This document shows, piece after piece, positions 11,097-18,487 of a stretch of DNA of 64,000 nucleotides. Within the stretch, counting starts at the first letter, position 1. The number at the start of each line of letters is the position of its first letter. The position numbers were made by a program, and so were the translations under genes. Below the pieces are notes generated by a model. It was not told the DNA's origin, did no database searches, and saw nothing but the letters and a program-made list of their open reading frames with translations. Source of the stretch: Streptomyces sp. NBC_00443 (GTDB lineage Bacteria; Actinomycetota; Actinomycetes; Streptomycetales; Streptomycetaceae); NCBI RefSeq assembly GCF_036014175.1, contig NZ_CP107917.1:4650001-4714000 (forward strand), written 5' to 3'.

Positions 11097-11233
11097 GTGC
11101 ATCCCCCGATGCTCCGTAGGGCTTGGGGCTCGCATGCCAACGAGCCGTCGGGCAGAAACGGAGGGGAGCCTGCTACGGATAAGCCGATGGTAGAGCGGTC
11201 ACGGCACACGGTGACAGGGGGTTTGCCAAAATT

Positions 11234-11251
11234 GGGCCCTGGCCTGGGCCC
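11234..11251 (-). terminator. Hairpin terminator of the metallophosphoesterase gene
   Basis: GGGCCC-N6-GGGCCC forms a 6-bp stem. On the minus strand it is followed by AATTTTGG, giving a short U-tract. It lies 43 bp after the stop of the upstream gene. Confidence 0.5.
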
Positions 11252-11293
11252 TCTTCCGTCACTCCGCCATGGGCGCGCCTGCCCCGTGAACGG

Positions 11294-12370
11294 TCAGATA
11301 TCCAGGGGAAGTTGCTGGACCAGCAGCTTTCCGGCCATGGTCACGCCGCCGTCCATCGCGATGGCGAGACCGTCGGCGTAGACGTGCGGTCCCTCGACCA
11401 GGGGCCCGGTGTTGTCCTCGCCGTCCTCGGAGCCGACCTCGCCCGTCAGATAAGGAATGGGGCTGTGGCCGTGAACGACGCGGGTGCCGCCGTACGTATC
11501 GAGCAGGGAACGCACATGGTCGGCGCCGCCCTCGTCGCGGAAGGAGAAGCGCCTGGTGAACTTGCGGAACAGGTCCCAGACTTCGTCGGCGTCATTGCGC
11601 GTCAGCGTCTCGCGGACGGTGTCGTTGACCGCCTCGGTCGAGTCGCCGTAGTCGAGATAGGCGGTGGTGTCCGAGTGGACGAGCAGATGCCCGTCGACCT
11701 CTTCCATCGCGTCCAGGCGCGACATCCACTGCAGATGGTGATCCTGGAGACGGTCCATGTCGGTCTTCTGGCCGCCGTTGAGCAGCCAGGCGGCCTGGAA
11801 GGTGGCGGTGCCCGCGCCGGAGTTGACGGGGGTGTCGCCGAATCGCTTGGCTCCGATGAGAAGCAGCTCGTGGTTGCCCATCAGGGCCTTGCAGTAGCCG
11901 CCGGCCGCGGCGGCCTCCGCGGACAGCCGCATCACGAGGTCGATGACGCCGATGCCGTCCGGGCCGCGGTCGGTGAAGTCGCCGAGGAACCACAGCCGGG
12001 CGGTGCCCGCGGACCAGTTCCCCGCCGAGTCGATGAGGCCCTGCTCCTGGAGCGCGGCCATCAGCTCGTCGATATAGCCGTGCACGTCCCCGACCACGAA
12101 CAGCGGGCCGGCACCTGCCGTCGACTGCGGGACCGGCACGGCGGCGGGGTCGACGTGCACCTGGACCGTGTCGCCGCGATTGATCACGGGCAGATCGCGC
12201 TGCGTGGGCGTGTACCCCTCCGGATACGTCTCGTCGAGGGGCGGGGCGACGTCGCCCGTGTGCATGCTGTGGACGTACGGACCGGTCTCGTGCACGTAAG
12301 CGGGCACCCGGAAGTCGCGCAACGTCGCCGTCCGCTCCATCTCGGGTCCCTGACCGGCCCCCTGAGTCAT
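11294..12370 (-). CDS. Metallophosphoesterase (PPP-type phosphatase)
   Basis: A 358-residue calcineurin-like phosphoesterase with the full metal-binding series: GDVHG, GDFTDRG, GNHE and VVHGHSP. These are the bimetal centre motifs of Ser/Thr protein phosphatases and of symmetrical dinucleotide hydrolases. The N-terminal 90 residues are not conserved. The start ATG 12370 follows GGAGGGGTCTG. The substrate is not predictable; either a protein Ser/Thr phosphatase or an ApaH-like enzyme is possible. It lies in the same direction as the LacI gene, after a 307-bp gap. Confidence 0.88.
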   Translation of the reverse strand: MTQGAGQGPEMERTATLRDFRVPAYVHETGPYVHSMHTGDVAPPLDETYPEGYTPTQRDLPVINRGDTVQVHVDPAAVPVPQSTAGAGPLFVVGDVHGYIDELMAALQEQGLIDSAGNWSAGTARLWFLGDFTDRGPDGIGVIDLVMRLSAEAAAAGGYCKALMGNHELLLIGAKRFGDTPVNSGAGTATFQAAWLLNGGQKTDMDRLQDHHLQWMSRLDAMEEVDGHLLVHSDTTAYLDYGDSTEAVNDTVRETLTRNDADEVWDLFRKFTRRFSFRDEGGADHVRSLLDTYGGTRVVHGHSPIPYLTGEVGSEDGEDNTGPLVEGPHVYADGLAIAMDGGVTMAGKLLVQQLPLDI

Positions 12371-12677
12371 CAGACCCCTCCACCATCGCGCCGCAGCTGC
12401 ACCGCATCGGACTGCCTGGTCGCAGCGGCCCGTGGGTGTCGTGGGCCCATCATAGGAATGCCGATCGCGCCATGTGATGACCCAGGGGTGGTGAATCGGA
12501 GCAGGACTCCTGTTCACTGCGGCTTTCGCCCCGATTGGCCCGGGCTTCGGCAGCTCGATTGCCGCGTTCCTGACGCGCCTGGAACTGCTCCTGAAGCCCC
12601 TCGCCCCGCTGCTGCGGCCCTTCGACCTGCCTCTGCCGTTCCTCGTTCGGCTTCTGCGGCAGGTCTTCGCCCGGTTT
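12371..12677. other. Intergenic region, metallophosphoesterase promoter
   Basis: 307 bp without a supportable gene. A minus-strand TATGAT (12449-12454) looks like a good -10 box and would give a leader of about 70 nt for the metallophosphoesterase gene; no clear -35 was found. The LacI-proximal part is proline/alanine-codon-like repetitive G+C sequence in which I see nothing else. Confidence 0.4.
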
Positions 12678-13790
12678 CTACCGGCCCTCGGGTGACCGGG
12701 GCGGGCTGACCGTCGTGCGCGGCGGGCGTCGCTGGGACGAGGTACGCACAATCAGTTCGGTCGGTATTACCTGCTCGACCGGCTGGTCCGAATCGACTCC
12801 CTCGATGGCGTCGATGAGGAGCTGGACCACGGCCGTGCCGATGCGGCGGGGCTTCAGGGAGAGCGTGGTGACCGGCGGCTCGGTGTTGGCGTACACCGTG
12901 GACTCGCTGCAGCACACCAGAAGCAGGTCGTCCGGTACGCGCATACCGTAGCGGCGGGCGGCGGCGAGCAGGTCGGTGCCGTTCGGGTCGAACAGTCCGT
13001 AGACCGCGTCGGGCCGGTCGGGGCGGGCGAGCAGCCGGTCGGCGGCGACGGCGCCCGCGCACGGGTCGTGCGCCGGGTAGGCCTCGTACACCGGGTCCTG
13101 GCCGACCCGTTCGCACCAGCGCAGATAGGCCGTGGTCGACAGATGGGTGTACGTGTCCGTCGTGGTGCCCGTGAGCAGTCCGATCCGGCGGGCGCCCGCG
13201 TCGGCCAGGTGGTCGAGGATGCCCATCACGGCGGCCTCGTGGTCGTTGTCCACCCATGCGGTGACCGGGAGCGAGCCGGCCGGGCGGCCGTCGGAGACGA
13301 CCGGCAGACCCTGTCTGACCAGCTCGCTGACGACCGGGTCCTGGTCGGACGGGTCGATGACGACCGTGCCGTCGAGGGCGACGTTCGACCAGACGTCGTG
13401 ACGTGAGGTCGCGGGGAGGATCACGAGGGCGTAGCCGCGGGCGAGCGCGGCCGAAGTGGCGGCGCGTGCCATCTCGGCGAAGTACGCGAACTCGGTGAAG
13501 GTGAAAGGTTCATCCCCGTATGTCGTCACGGTCAGGCCGATGAGTCCTGACTTGCCCGTACGGAGTGTGCGGGCCGCGGCCGACGGGCGGTAGCCCAGCC
13601 GGTCGGCAACCTCGCGGACATGGCGTCGGGTGGCGTCGGGGAGCCTGCCCTTGCCGTTGAGGGCGTCGGAGACGGTCGTGATGGAGACCCCTGCGGCGGC
13701 GGCCACGTCTCTGATACCCGCCCGGCCGGGTCGACTGCCTCGACGAGAGGTTTCCGCGCGGCTCACCTGGTGCTTCCCTGCTGCTGTCAT
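12678..13790 (-). CDS. LacI-family transcriptional repressor
   Basis: A 370-residue LacI/GalR-type regulator. The helix-turn-helix (IRDVAAAAGVSITTVSDALN) lies at about residues 26-45, with the hinge helix near RPSAAARTLRTG, followed by a periplasmic-binding-protein-like effector domain of normal size. I chose ATG 13790. A TACTAT -10 box at 13800-13805 would start transcription almost at the start codon, so the mRNA is probably nearly leaderless, which fits the lack of a ribosome binding site. No sugar gene is adjacent, so the ligand is unknown. Confidence 0.92.
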   Translation of the reverse strand: MTAAGKHQVSRAETSRRGSRPGRAGIRDVAAAAGVSITTVSDALNGKGRLPDATRRHVREVADRLGYRPSAAARTLRTGKSGLIGLTVTTYGDEPFTFTEFAYFAEMARAATSAALARGYALVILPATSRHDVWSNVALDGTVVIDPSDQDPVVSELVRQGLPVVSDGRPAGSLPVTAWVDNDHEAAVMGILDHLADAGARRIGLLTGTTTDTYTHLSTTAYLRWCERVGQDPVYEAYPAHDPCAGAVAADRLLARPDRPDAVYGLFDPNGTDLLAAARRYGMRVPDDLLLVCCSESTVYANTEPPVTTLSLKPRRIGTAVVQLLIDAIEGVDSDQPVEQVIPTELIVRTSSQRRPPRTTVSPPRSPEGR

Positions 13791-14242
13791 GGCGAGCCGA
13801 TAGTAGGGCTCATTCGGTGGGGTAGTGCGGACGCATATGCACGCGTTGACAGACACGTTTCTGCAAGGTCATCATGCGCCAATGCCCTTTGAAAACAAGG
13901 GAGTTGAACGATCCAATGGCAGGACGTGACTTGTCGGCGCGCATGGGCCTGCCAAGTGCCCGATGTTTCGAAGAGGTCTCAACTCACCTTCACGGGTGAT
14001 GCGCGCCACGGAGTGAGCCACCGGCGCGTAGATATATGTGTGGCGCGCCCCCCAATTCGTACGCCTTCGTGCGGCGATGCCCCTGATGCAGGTGTGACAG
14101 GAGGGATCAGCGGGCGGGCCCGCCCCTTCCGCACGCATCGACCGCTCCTCACCTGTACGCATCGGCGCGGAATCCTCATAAGGTGAGCAGTATTGGAGCC
14201 GGCGGTGGTGATGGGCCGCCGGTGGTCGCGAGGAGGACTGCG
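13791..14242. promoter_or_regulatory. Divergent intergenic region between LacI gene and hisC
   Basis: 452 bp of control region. It holds the LacI -10 box (ATAGTA, 13800-13805, minus strand), a TTGACA at 13846-13851 with no good partner -10, a short dyad CCCTT-N7-AAGGG near 13883-13899 that could be an operator, and an A+T-rich TAGATATAT stretch near 14030. I found no convincing gene; the 96-codon minus-strand frame here lacks a ribosome site and typical codon use. Confidence 0.4.
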
Positions 14243-15322
14243 GTGAGCGAGACGAGCCCCAAGCTGCGCGCCGAGCTGGAGGGTATCCCCACCTACAAGC
14301 CGGGCAAGCCTGCCGCGGCCGGTGGTCCGGTGGCCTACAAGCTGTCCTCCAACGAGAACCCCTATCCGCCGCTGCCCGGCGTGATGGAGACGGTGATGGC
14401 CACCGCTTCGTCGTTCAACCGCTACCCGGACATGATGTGCACGGGGCTGATGAACGAGCTGTCCGAGCGCTTCGGCGTCCCGCTCTCCCACCTGGCCACC
14501 GGCACCGGCTCGGTCGGCGTCGCCCAGCAGCTGATCCAGGCCACCGCCGGACCCGGCGACGAGGTCATCTACGCCTGGCGGTCCTTCGAGGCGTACCCGA
14601 TCATCACGCAGATCAGCGGCGCCACGTCCGTCAAGGTGCCGCTGACCCCGGGCGATGTGCACGACCTCGACGCGATGGCCGCCGCCATCACCGACCGCAC
14701 CAGGCTGATTTTCGTCTGCAACCCCAACAACCCGACGGGCACGGTCGTGAAGCGGGCCGAGCTGGAGCGGTTCCTCGACCGGGTGCCCAGTGACGTCCTG
14801 GTGGTGCTGGACGAGGCGTACCGCGAGTTCATCCGTGACCCCGAGGTGCCGGACGGGGTGGGGATCTACCGTGAGCGGCCGAACGTCTGTGTTCTGCGGA
14901 CGTTCTCCAAGGCCTACGGCCTCGCCGGCCTCCGCGTCGGTTTCGCGATCGCCCACGAGCCGGTCGCGGCGGCCCTGCGCAAGACGGCCGTGCCGTTCGG
15001 GGTGAGCCAGGTCGCGCAGGAGGCGGCGATCGCCTCGCTGCGTGCCGAGGACGAACTGATCGGCCGGGTCGGCTCGTTGGTGTGCGAGCGCAACCGTGTG
15101 GTCGACGGACTGCGCGCTCAGGGCTGGACGGTGCCCGAGACCCAGGCCAACTTCGTGTGGCTGCGACTGGGGGAGCGCACGGTCGCCTTTGCTCAGGCGT
15201 GTGAGCAGGCGGGCGTGGTGATCCGGCCGTTCCCGGGCGAGGGTGTGCGGGTGACGGTCGGGGAGGACGAGGCGAACGACATCTTCCTGAAGGTGGCGGA
15301 AGGGTTCCGGAAGGAGCTCTAG
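14243..15322 (+). CDS. hisC: Histidinol-phosphate / aromatic amino acid aminotransferase
   Basis: A 359-residue class I/II aminotransferase. I chose GTG 14243 because GAGGAG precedes it by 6 nt. The PLP Lys is in [12 protein letters not shown] (about residue 223), with VLDEAYREF around Asp190 and CNPNNPTG near 160. HisC converts imidazole-acetol phosphate to histidinol phosphate. Actinomycetes carry a second copy outside the his operon, as this one appears to be, that often works as a phenylalanine aminotransferase, so the physiological substrate is open. It is convergent with the next gene. Confidence 0.88.
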   Translation: MSETSPKLRAELEGIPTYKPGKPAAAGGPVAYKLSSNENPYPPLPGVMETVMATASSFNRYPDMMCTGLMNELSERFGVPLSHLATGTGSVGVAQQLIQATAGPGDEVIYAWRSFEAYPIITQISGATSVKVPLTPGDVHDLDAMAAAITDRTRLIFVCNPNNPTGTVVKRAELERFLDRVPSDVLVVLDEAYREFIRDPEVPDGVGIYRERPNVCVLRTFSKAYGLAGLRVGFAIAHEPVAAALRKTAVPFGVSQVAQEAAIASLRAEDELIGRVGSLVCERNRVVDGLRAQGWTVPETQANFVWLRLGERTVAFAQACEQAGVVIRPFPGEGVRVTVGEDEANDIFLKVAEGFRKEL

Positions 15323-15338
15323 GGCTTCGCGGGCGCGG

Positions 15339-15731
15339 TCAGTCGTCCACCAGCTCCACGCGTACGGGGTCGCCGTCGCGGACCGTCGTCAACAGACGGG
15401 GGTCGCCGTCGATGCGGCCCAGAACGTTGCACGGGCTTGCGAGGCGGCACTCGTCGCCTCGCGAGATCGGTGTGGGGCCGTAGGGGAGGGCGAGCGCGTC
15501 TCCGTCGGTCCAGAAGGCGACCGTGCCCGGCTCGACGACCTGCTGTGCGCCGGTTTCACGTGGAACAGCGACGCCTGTGTCGCAGTAGACCTCCTCTCCC
15601 CAGGTGCGGGCGGTGGAGGCGAGCGGCAGGGCCTTGACGAGGGCCTGCGTGGTGGGGGTGTCATCGAGGGTCGCGGTGAGGTGTCCCGCGGGCCAGGAGA
15701 TCCGTATCTGTACGGGCGTCGGTGTCTGCAT
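15339..15731 (-). CDS. Cyclophilin-like fold protein
   Basis: A 130-residue protein of the small cyclophilin-like family (type TM1367). Diagnostic stretches are TWGEEVYC, FGPTPIS-like LPYGPTPISRGDE, and the LGRIDGD segment. Despite the fold, prolyl isomerase activity has not been shown for this family, so no function is assigned. A parS-like palindrome lies inside the gene (encoding AVPRETG), and a symmetrical dyad sits just upstream of its start. Confidence 0.75.
   Translation of the reverse strand: MQTPTPVQIRISWPAGHLTATLDDTPTTQALVKALPLASTARTWGEEVYCDTGVAVPRETGAQQVVEPGTVAFWTDGDALALPYGPTPISRGDECRLASPCNVLGRIDGDPRLLTTVRDGDPVRVELVDD
15552..15567. other. parS-like site (14/16) in a coding region
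   Basis: ggtttcacgtggaaca has two mismatches to the parS consensus, with a perfect CACGTG core. It lies inside the cyclophilin-like gene. Confidence 0.55.
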
Positions 15732-15739
15732 GACACCGA

Positions 15740-15756
15740 TTCAACAATATGTTGAA
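15740..15756. promoter_or_regulatory. Perfect palindrome upstream of cyclophilin-like gene
   Basis: TTCAACA-ATA-TGTTGAA is a perfect 7-bp inverted repeat with a 3-bp spacer, 9 bp upstream of the start of the minus-strand gene and in the shared control region with cydA. The form suggests a dimeric repressor site. The regulator is not identified. Confidence 0.45.
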
Positions 15757-15796
15757 GTGTGCGCCAAGGGGTTGATCTCGACGAAGGGACCCCCCT

Positions 15797-15852
15797 TTGA
15801 GGGCAGGGATAGGCGTGCTGCATAATTGCTTGTGAATGTGAACGCTTTCACA
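15797..15852 (+). promoter_or_regulatory. cydA promoter with Rex operator
   Basis: A candidate promoter (TTGAGG 15797-15802, 18 bp, CATAAT 15821-15826) is followed by TGTGAACGCTTTCACA (15837-15852), a perfect copy of the Streptomyces Rex operator. Rex binding there would block transcription just at or after the start. Rex senses the NADH/NAD ratio and is known to repress cydABCD in S. coelicolor, releasing when oxygen is short. Confidence 0.9.
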
Positions 15853-15875
15853 AGCGGCAGGTAAGGAGCGGCGAC

Positions 15876-17384
15876 GTGGACCTGGCTTTGGCGCCGGAGA
15901 CTCTGGCGCGCTGGCAGTTCGGTATCACCACCGTCTACCACTTTCTGTTTGTCCCTCTGACGATCTCACTGGCCGCCCTCACGGCCGGGCTGCAGACCGC
16001 ATGGGTGCGCACGGAGAAGGAGAAGTACCTCAGAGCGACGAAGTTCTGGGGCAAGCTCTTCCTGATCAACATCGCGATGGGTGTCGTCACCGGCATCGTG
16101 CAGGAGTTCCAGTTCGGCATGAACTGGTCCGACTACTCCCGCTTCGTCGGTGATGTCTTCGGCGCCCCCCTCGCCTTCGAGGCCCTGATCGCCTTCTTCT
16201 TCGAGTCCACCTTCATCGGGCTGTGGATCTTCGGCTGGGACAAGCTGCCGAAGAAGATCCACCTGGCCTGTATGTGGATGGTGTCCATCGGCACGATCCT
16301 GTCGGCGTACTTCATCCTGGCGGCCAACTCCTGGATGCAGCACCCCGTCGGCTACCGGATCAACGAGGCGAAGGGGCGGGCCGAGCTCACCGACTTCTGG
16401 CTCGTGCTGACCCAGAACACCGCGCTCGCGCAGGCCTTCCACACCCTCTCGGCGGCCTTCCTCACCGGTGGCGCGTTCATGGTCGGCATCTCCGCCTTCC
16501 ACTTGCTGCGCAAGAAGCACATCCGGGATATGAAGACCTCGCTCAGGCTCGGCCTGGTCACCGTCGCCATCGGCGGCCTGCTCACCGCGATCAGCGGTGA
16601 CACGCTCGGCAAGATCATGTACGAGCAGCAGCCGATGAAGATGGCCGCGGCCGAGGCGCTGTGGGACGGCGAGGAGCCGGCGCCCTTCTCGGTCTTCGCC
16701 ATCGGCGATGTCGACAAGGGCCACAACAAGGTCGCCATAGAGATCCCCGGCCTGCTGTCCTTCCTGGCCAAGGACGACTTCACCTCGTACGTCCCCGGGA
16801 TCAACGACGTCAACAAGGCCGAGCAGGAGAAGTACGGCCCCGGCGACTACCGGCCCAACATCCCCGTCGCCTACTGGGGCTTCCGCTGGATGATCGGCTT
16901 CGGCATGGCGTCGTTCACCATCGGCCTGATCGGACTCTGGCTGACCCGCAAGAAGTTCATGCTGCCGCAGCACCTGAGGGTCGGTGACGACGAGGTGCCG
17001 CATCTGGTGCTGCTCCCGAAGAAGGCGCTCGGCCCGAAGCTGACCAAGTTGTACTGGCGCATCGCGATCTGGACGCTGGCCTTCCCGCTGATCGCCAACT
17101 CCTGGGGCTGGATCTTCACCGAGATGGGCCGTCAGCCGTGGGTCGTGTACGGCGTCCTGCGCACCAGGGACGCGGTCTCCCCCGGCGTCTCCCAGGGCGA
17201 GGTTCTCACCTCGATGATCGTCTTCACCACGCTCTACGCCATCCTCGCCGTCGTCGAGGTCAAGCTGCTCGTGAAGTACGTCAAGGCCGGCCCGCCCGAG
17301 CTCAGCGAGGCCGATCTGAACCCGCCCACGAAGATCGGCGGCGACGACCGTGACGCCGACAAGCCGATGGCCTTCTCGTACTAG
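15876..17384 (+). CDS. cydA: Cytochrome bd ubiquinol/menaquinol oxidase subunit I
   Basis: A 502-residue integral membrane subunit that carries the haems of cytochrome bd oxidase. His22 (TVYHFLF) and His189 (AQAFHTLS) match the conserved haem ligands, and Glu102/Glu110 lie in the FEALIAFFFE proton-channel helix. GWIFTEMGRQPWVVYGVLRT is the family signature. GTG start behind AAGGAGCGGCGAC. First gene of the cyd operon, 21 bp before cydB. Under Rex control it supplies a high-affinity terminal oxidase at low oxygen. Confidence 0.97.
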   Translation: MDLALAPETLARWQFGITTVYHFLFVPLTISLAALTAGLQTAWVRTEKEKYLRATKFWGKLFLINIAMGVVTGIVQEFQFGMNWSDYSRFVGDVFGAPLAFEALIAFFFESTFIGLWIFGWDKLPKKIHLACMWMVSIGTILSAYFILAANSWMQHPVGYRINEAKGRAELTDFWLVLTQNTALAQAFHTLSAAFLTGGAFMVGISAFHLLRKKHIRDMKTSLRLGLVTVAIGGLLTAISGDTLGKIMYEQQPMKMAAAEALWDGEEPAPFSVFAIGDVDKGHNKVAIEIPGLLSFLAKDDFTSYVPGINDVNKAEQEKYGPGDYRPNIPVAYWGFRWMIGFGMASFTIGLIGLWLTRKKFMLPQHLRVGDDEVPHLVLLPKKALGPKLTKLYWRIAIWTLAFPLIANSWGWIFTEMGRQPWVVYGVLRTRDAVSPGVSQGEVLTSMIVFTTLYAILAVVEVKLLVKYVKAGPPELSEADLNPPTKIGGDDRDADKPMAFSY

Positions 17385-17404
17385 GCCGAGGGAGCTGCAC
17401 AGTC

Positions 17405-18424
17405 ATGGAACTTCACGACGTCTGGTTCGTACTGATCGCCGTCCTGTGGATCGGCTACTTCTTCCTGGAGGGCTTCGACTTCGGGGTCGGCGTCCTCACC
17501 AAGCTGCTGGCCCGCAACCGGCCCGAGCGTCGGGTGCTGATCAACACCATCGGTCCCGTCTGGGACGGCAACGAGGTGTGGCTGCTCTCGGCGGCCGGCG
17601 CCACCTTCGCCGCCTTCCCCGAGTGGTACGCCACGCTCTTCTCCGGCTTCTATCTGCCACTGCTGCTCATCCTGGTCTCCTTGATCGTCCGGGGCGTCGC
17701 GTTCGAGTACCGGGCGAAGCGACCCGAGGAGCACTGGCAGCGCAACTGGGAGAACGCCATCTTCTGGTGCTCGCTGCTCCCGGCATTTCTGTGGGGTGTG
17801 GCCTTCGGCAACATCGTGCGGGGTGTCAAGCTCGACGAGAACCATGAGTACGTCGGCAACGTCCTGGACCTGCTCAACCCGTACGCCCTCGTCGGTGGCC
17901 TGGTGACGCTGACGCTCTTCACCTTCCACGGTGCGGTGTTCACCGCGCTCAAGACCGTCGGGGAGATCCGGGAGCGGGCGCGGAAGCTGGCCATGTGGGT
18001 CGGTCTCGCCGCCGCGGTCCTGGCGCTGATCTTCCTGCTCTGGACGCAGATCGAGAACGGCGACGGTCAGAGCCTGGTTGCCCTCGTCGTGGCCGTGGCC
18101 GCACTGGTGGCGGCGCTGGTGGCGAATCAAGCGGGGCGCGAGGGATGGTCGTTCGCCTTCTCCGGCGTCACCATCGTGGCTGCCGTCGCGATGCTCTTCC
18201 TGACGCTCTTCCCGAACGTCATGCCGTCCTCGCTCAATGACGAGTGGAGCCTCACGGTCACCAACGCGTCGTCGAGCCCGTACACCCTGAAGATCATGAC
18301 CTGGTGCGCGGTGATCGCCACGCCGGTCGTCATGCTCTACCAGGGCTGGACCTACTGGGTCTTCCGCAAGCGGATCGGCACGCAGCACATTTCCGCGGAC
18401 GCCGCTGCGGGGGCCAAGCACTGA
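17405..18424 (+). CDS. cydB: Cytochrome bd oxidase subunit II
   Basis: A 339-residue membrane protein. The N-terminal FFLEGFDFGVGVL and GPVWDGNEVWL motifs are typical of CydB, as is the set of eight to nine hydrophobic helices. It pairs with CydA. GGGAGCTGCACAGTC precedes the ATG. The stop is 63 bp from the start of cydCD, a gap that holds two parS sites. Confidence 0.96.
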   Translation: MELHDVWFVLIAVLWIGYFFLEGFDFGVGVLTKLLARNRPERRVLINTIGPVWDGNEVWLLSAAGATFAAFPEWYATLFSGFYLPLLLILVSLIVRGVAFEYRAKRPEEHWQRNWENAIFWCSLLPAFLWGVAFGNIVRGVKLDENHEYVGNVLDLLNPYALVGGLVTLTLFTFHGAVFTALKTVGEIRERARKLAMWVGLAAAVLALIFLLWTQIENGDGQSLVALVVAVAALVAALVANQAGREGWSFAFSGVTIVAAVAMLFLTLFPNVMPSSLNDEWSLTVTNASSSPYTLKIMTWCAVIATPVVMLYQGWTYWVFRKRIGTQHISADAAAGAKH

Positions 18425-18450
18425 GTCCGCTGTGGCGGGGTGCTTCACGA

Positions 18451-18466
18451 TGTTTCACGTGAAACA
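18451..18466. other. Perfect parS site
   Basis: tgtttcacgtgaaaca matches the Streptomyces parS consensus at all 16 positions, in the cydB/cydCD gap. It should be a ParB nucleation site close to oriC. Confidence 0.88.
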
Positions 18467-18487
18467 CCCCGCCCTGGACCGAAGGGC

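Noticed and set aside
13872-14162. 96-codon minus-strand frame upstream of LacI gene
   Set aside because: No ribosome site, mixed composition and placement in a promoter region.
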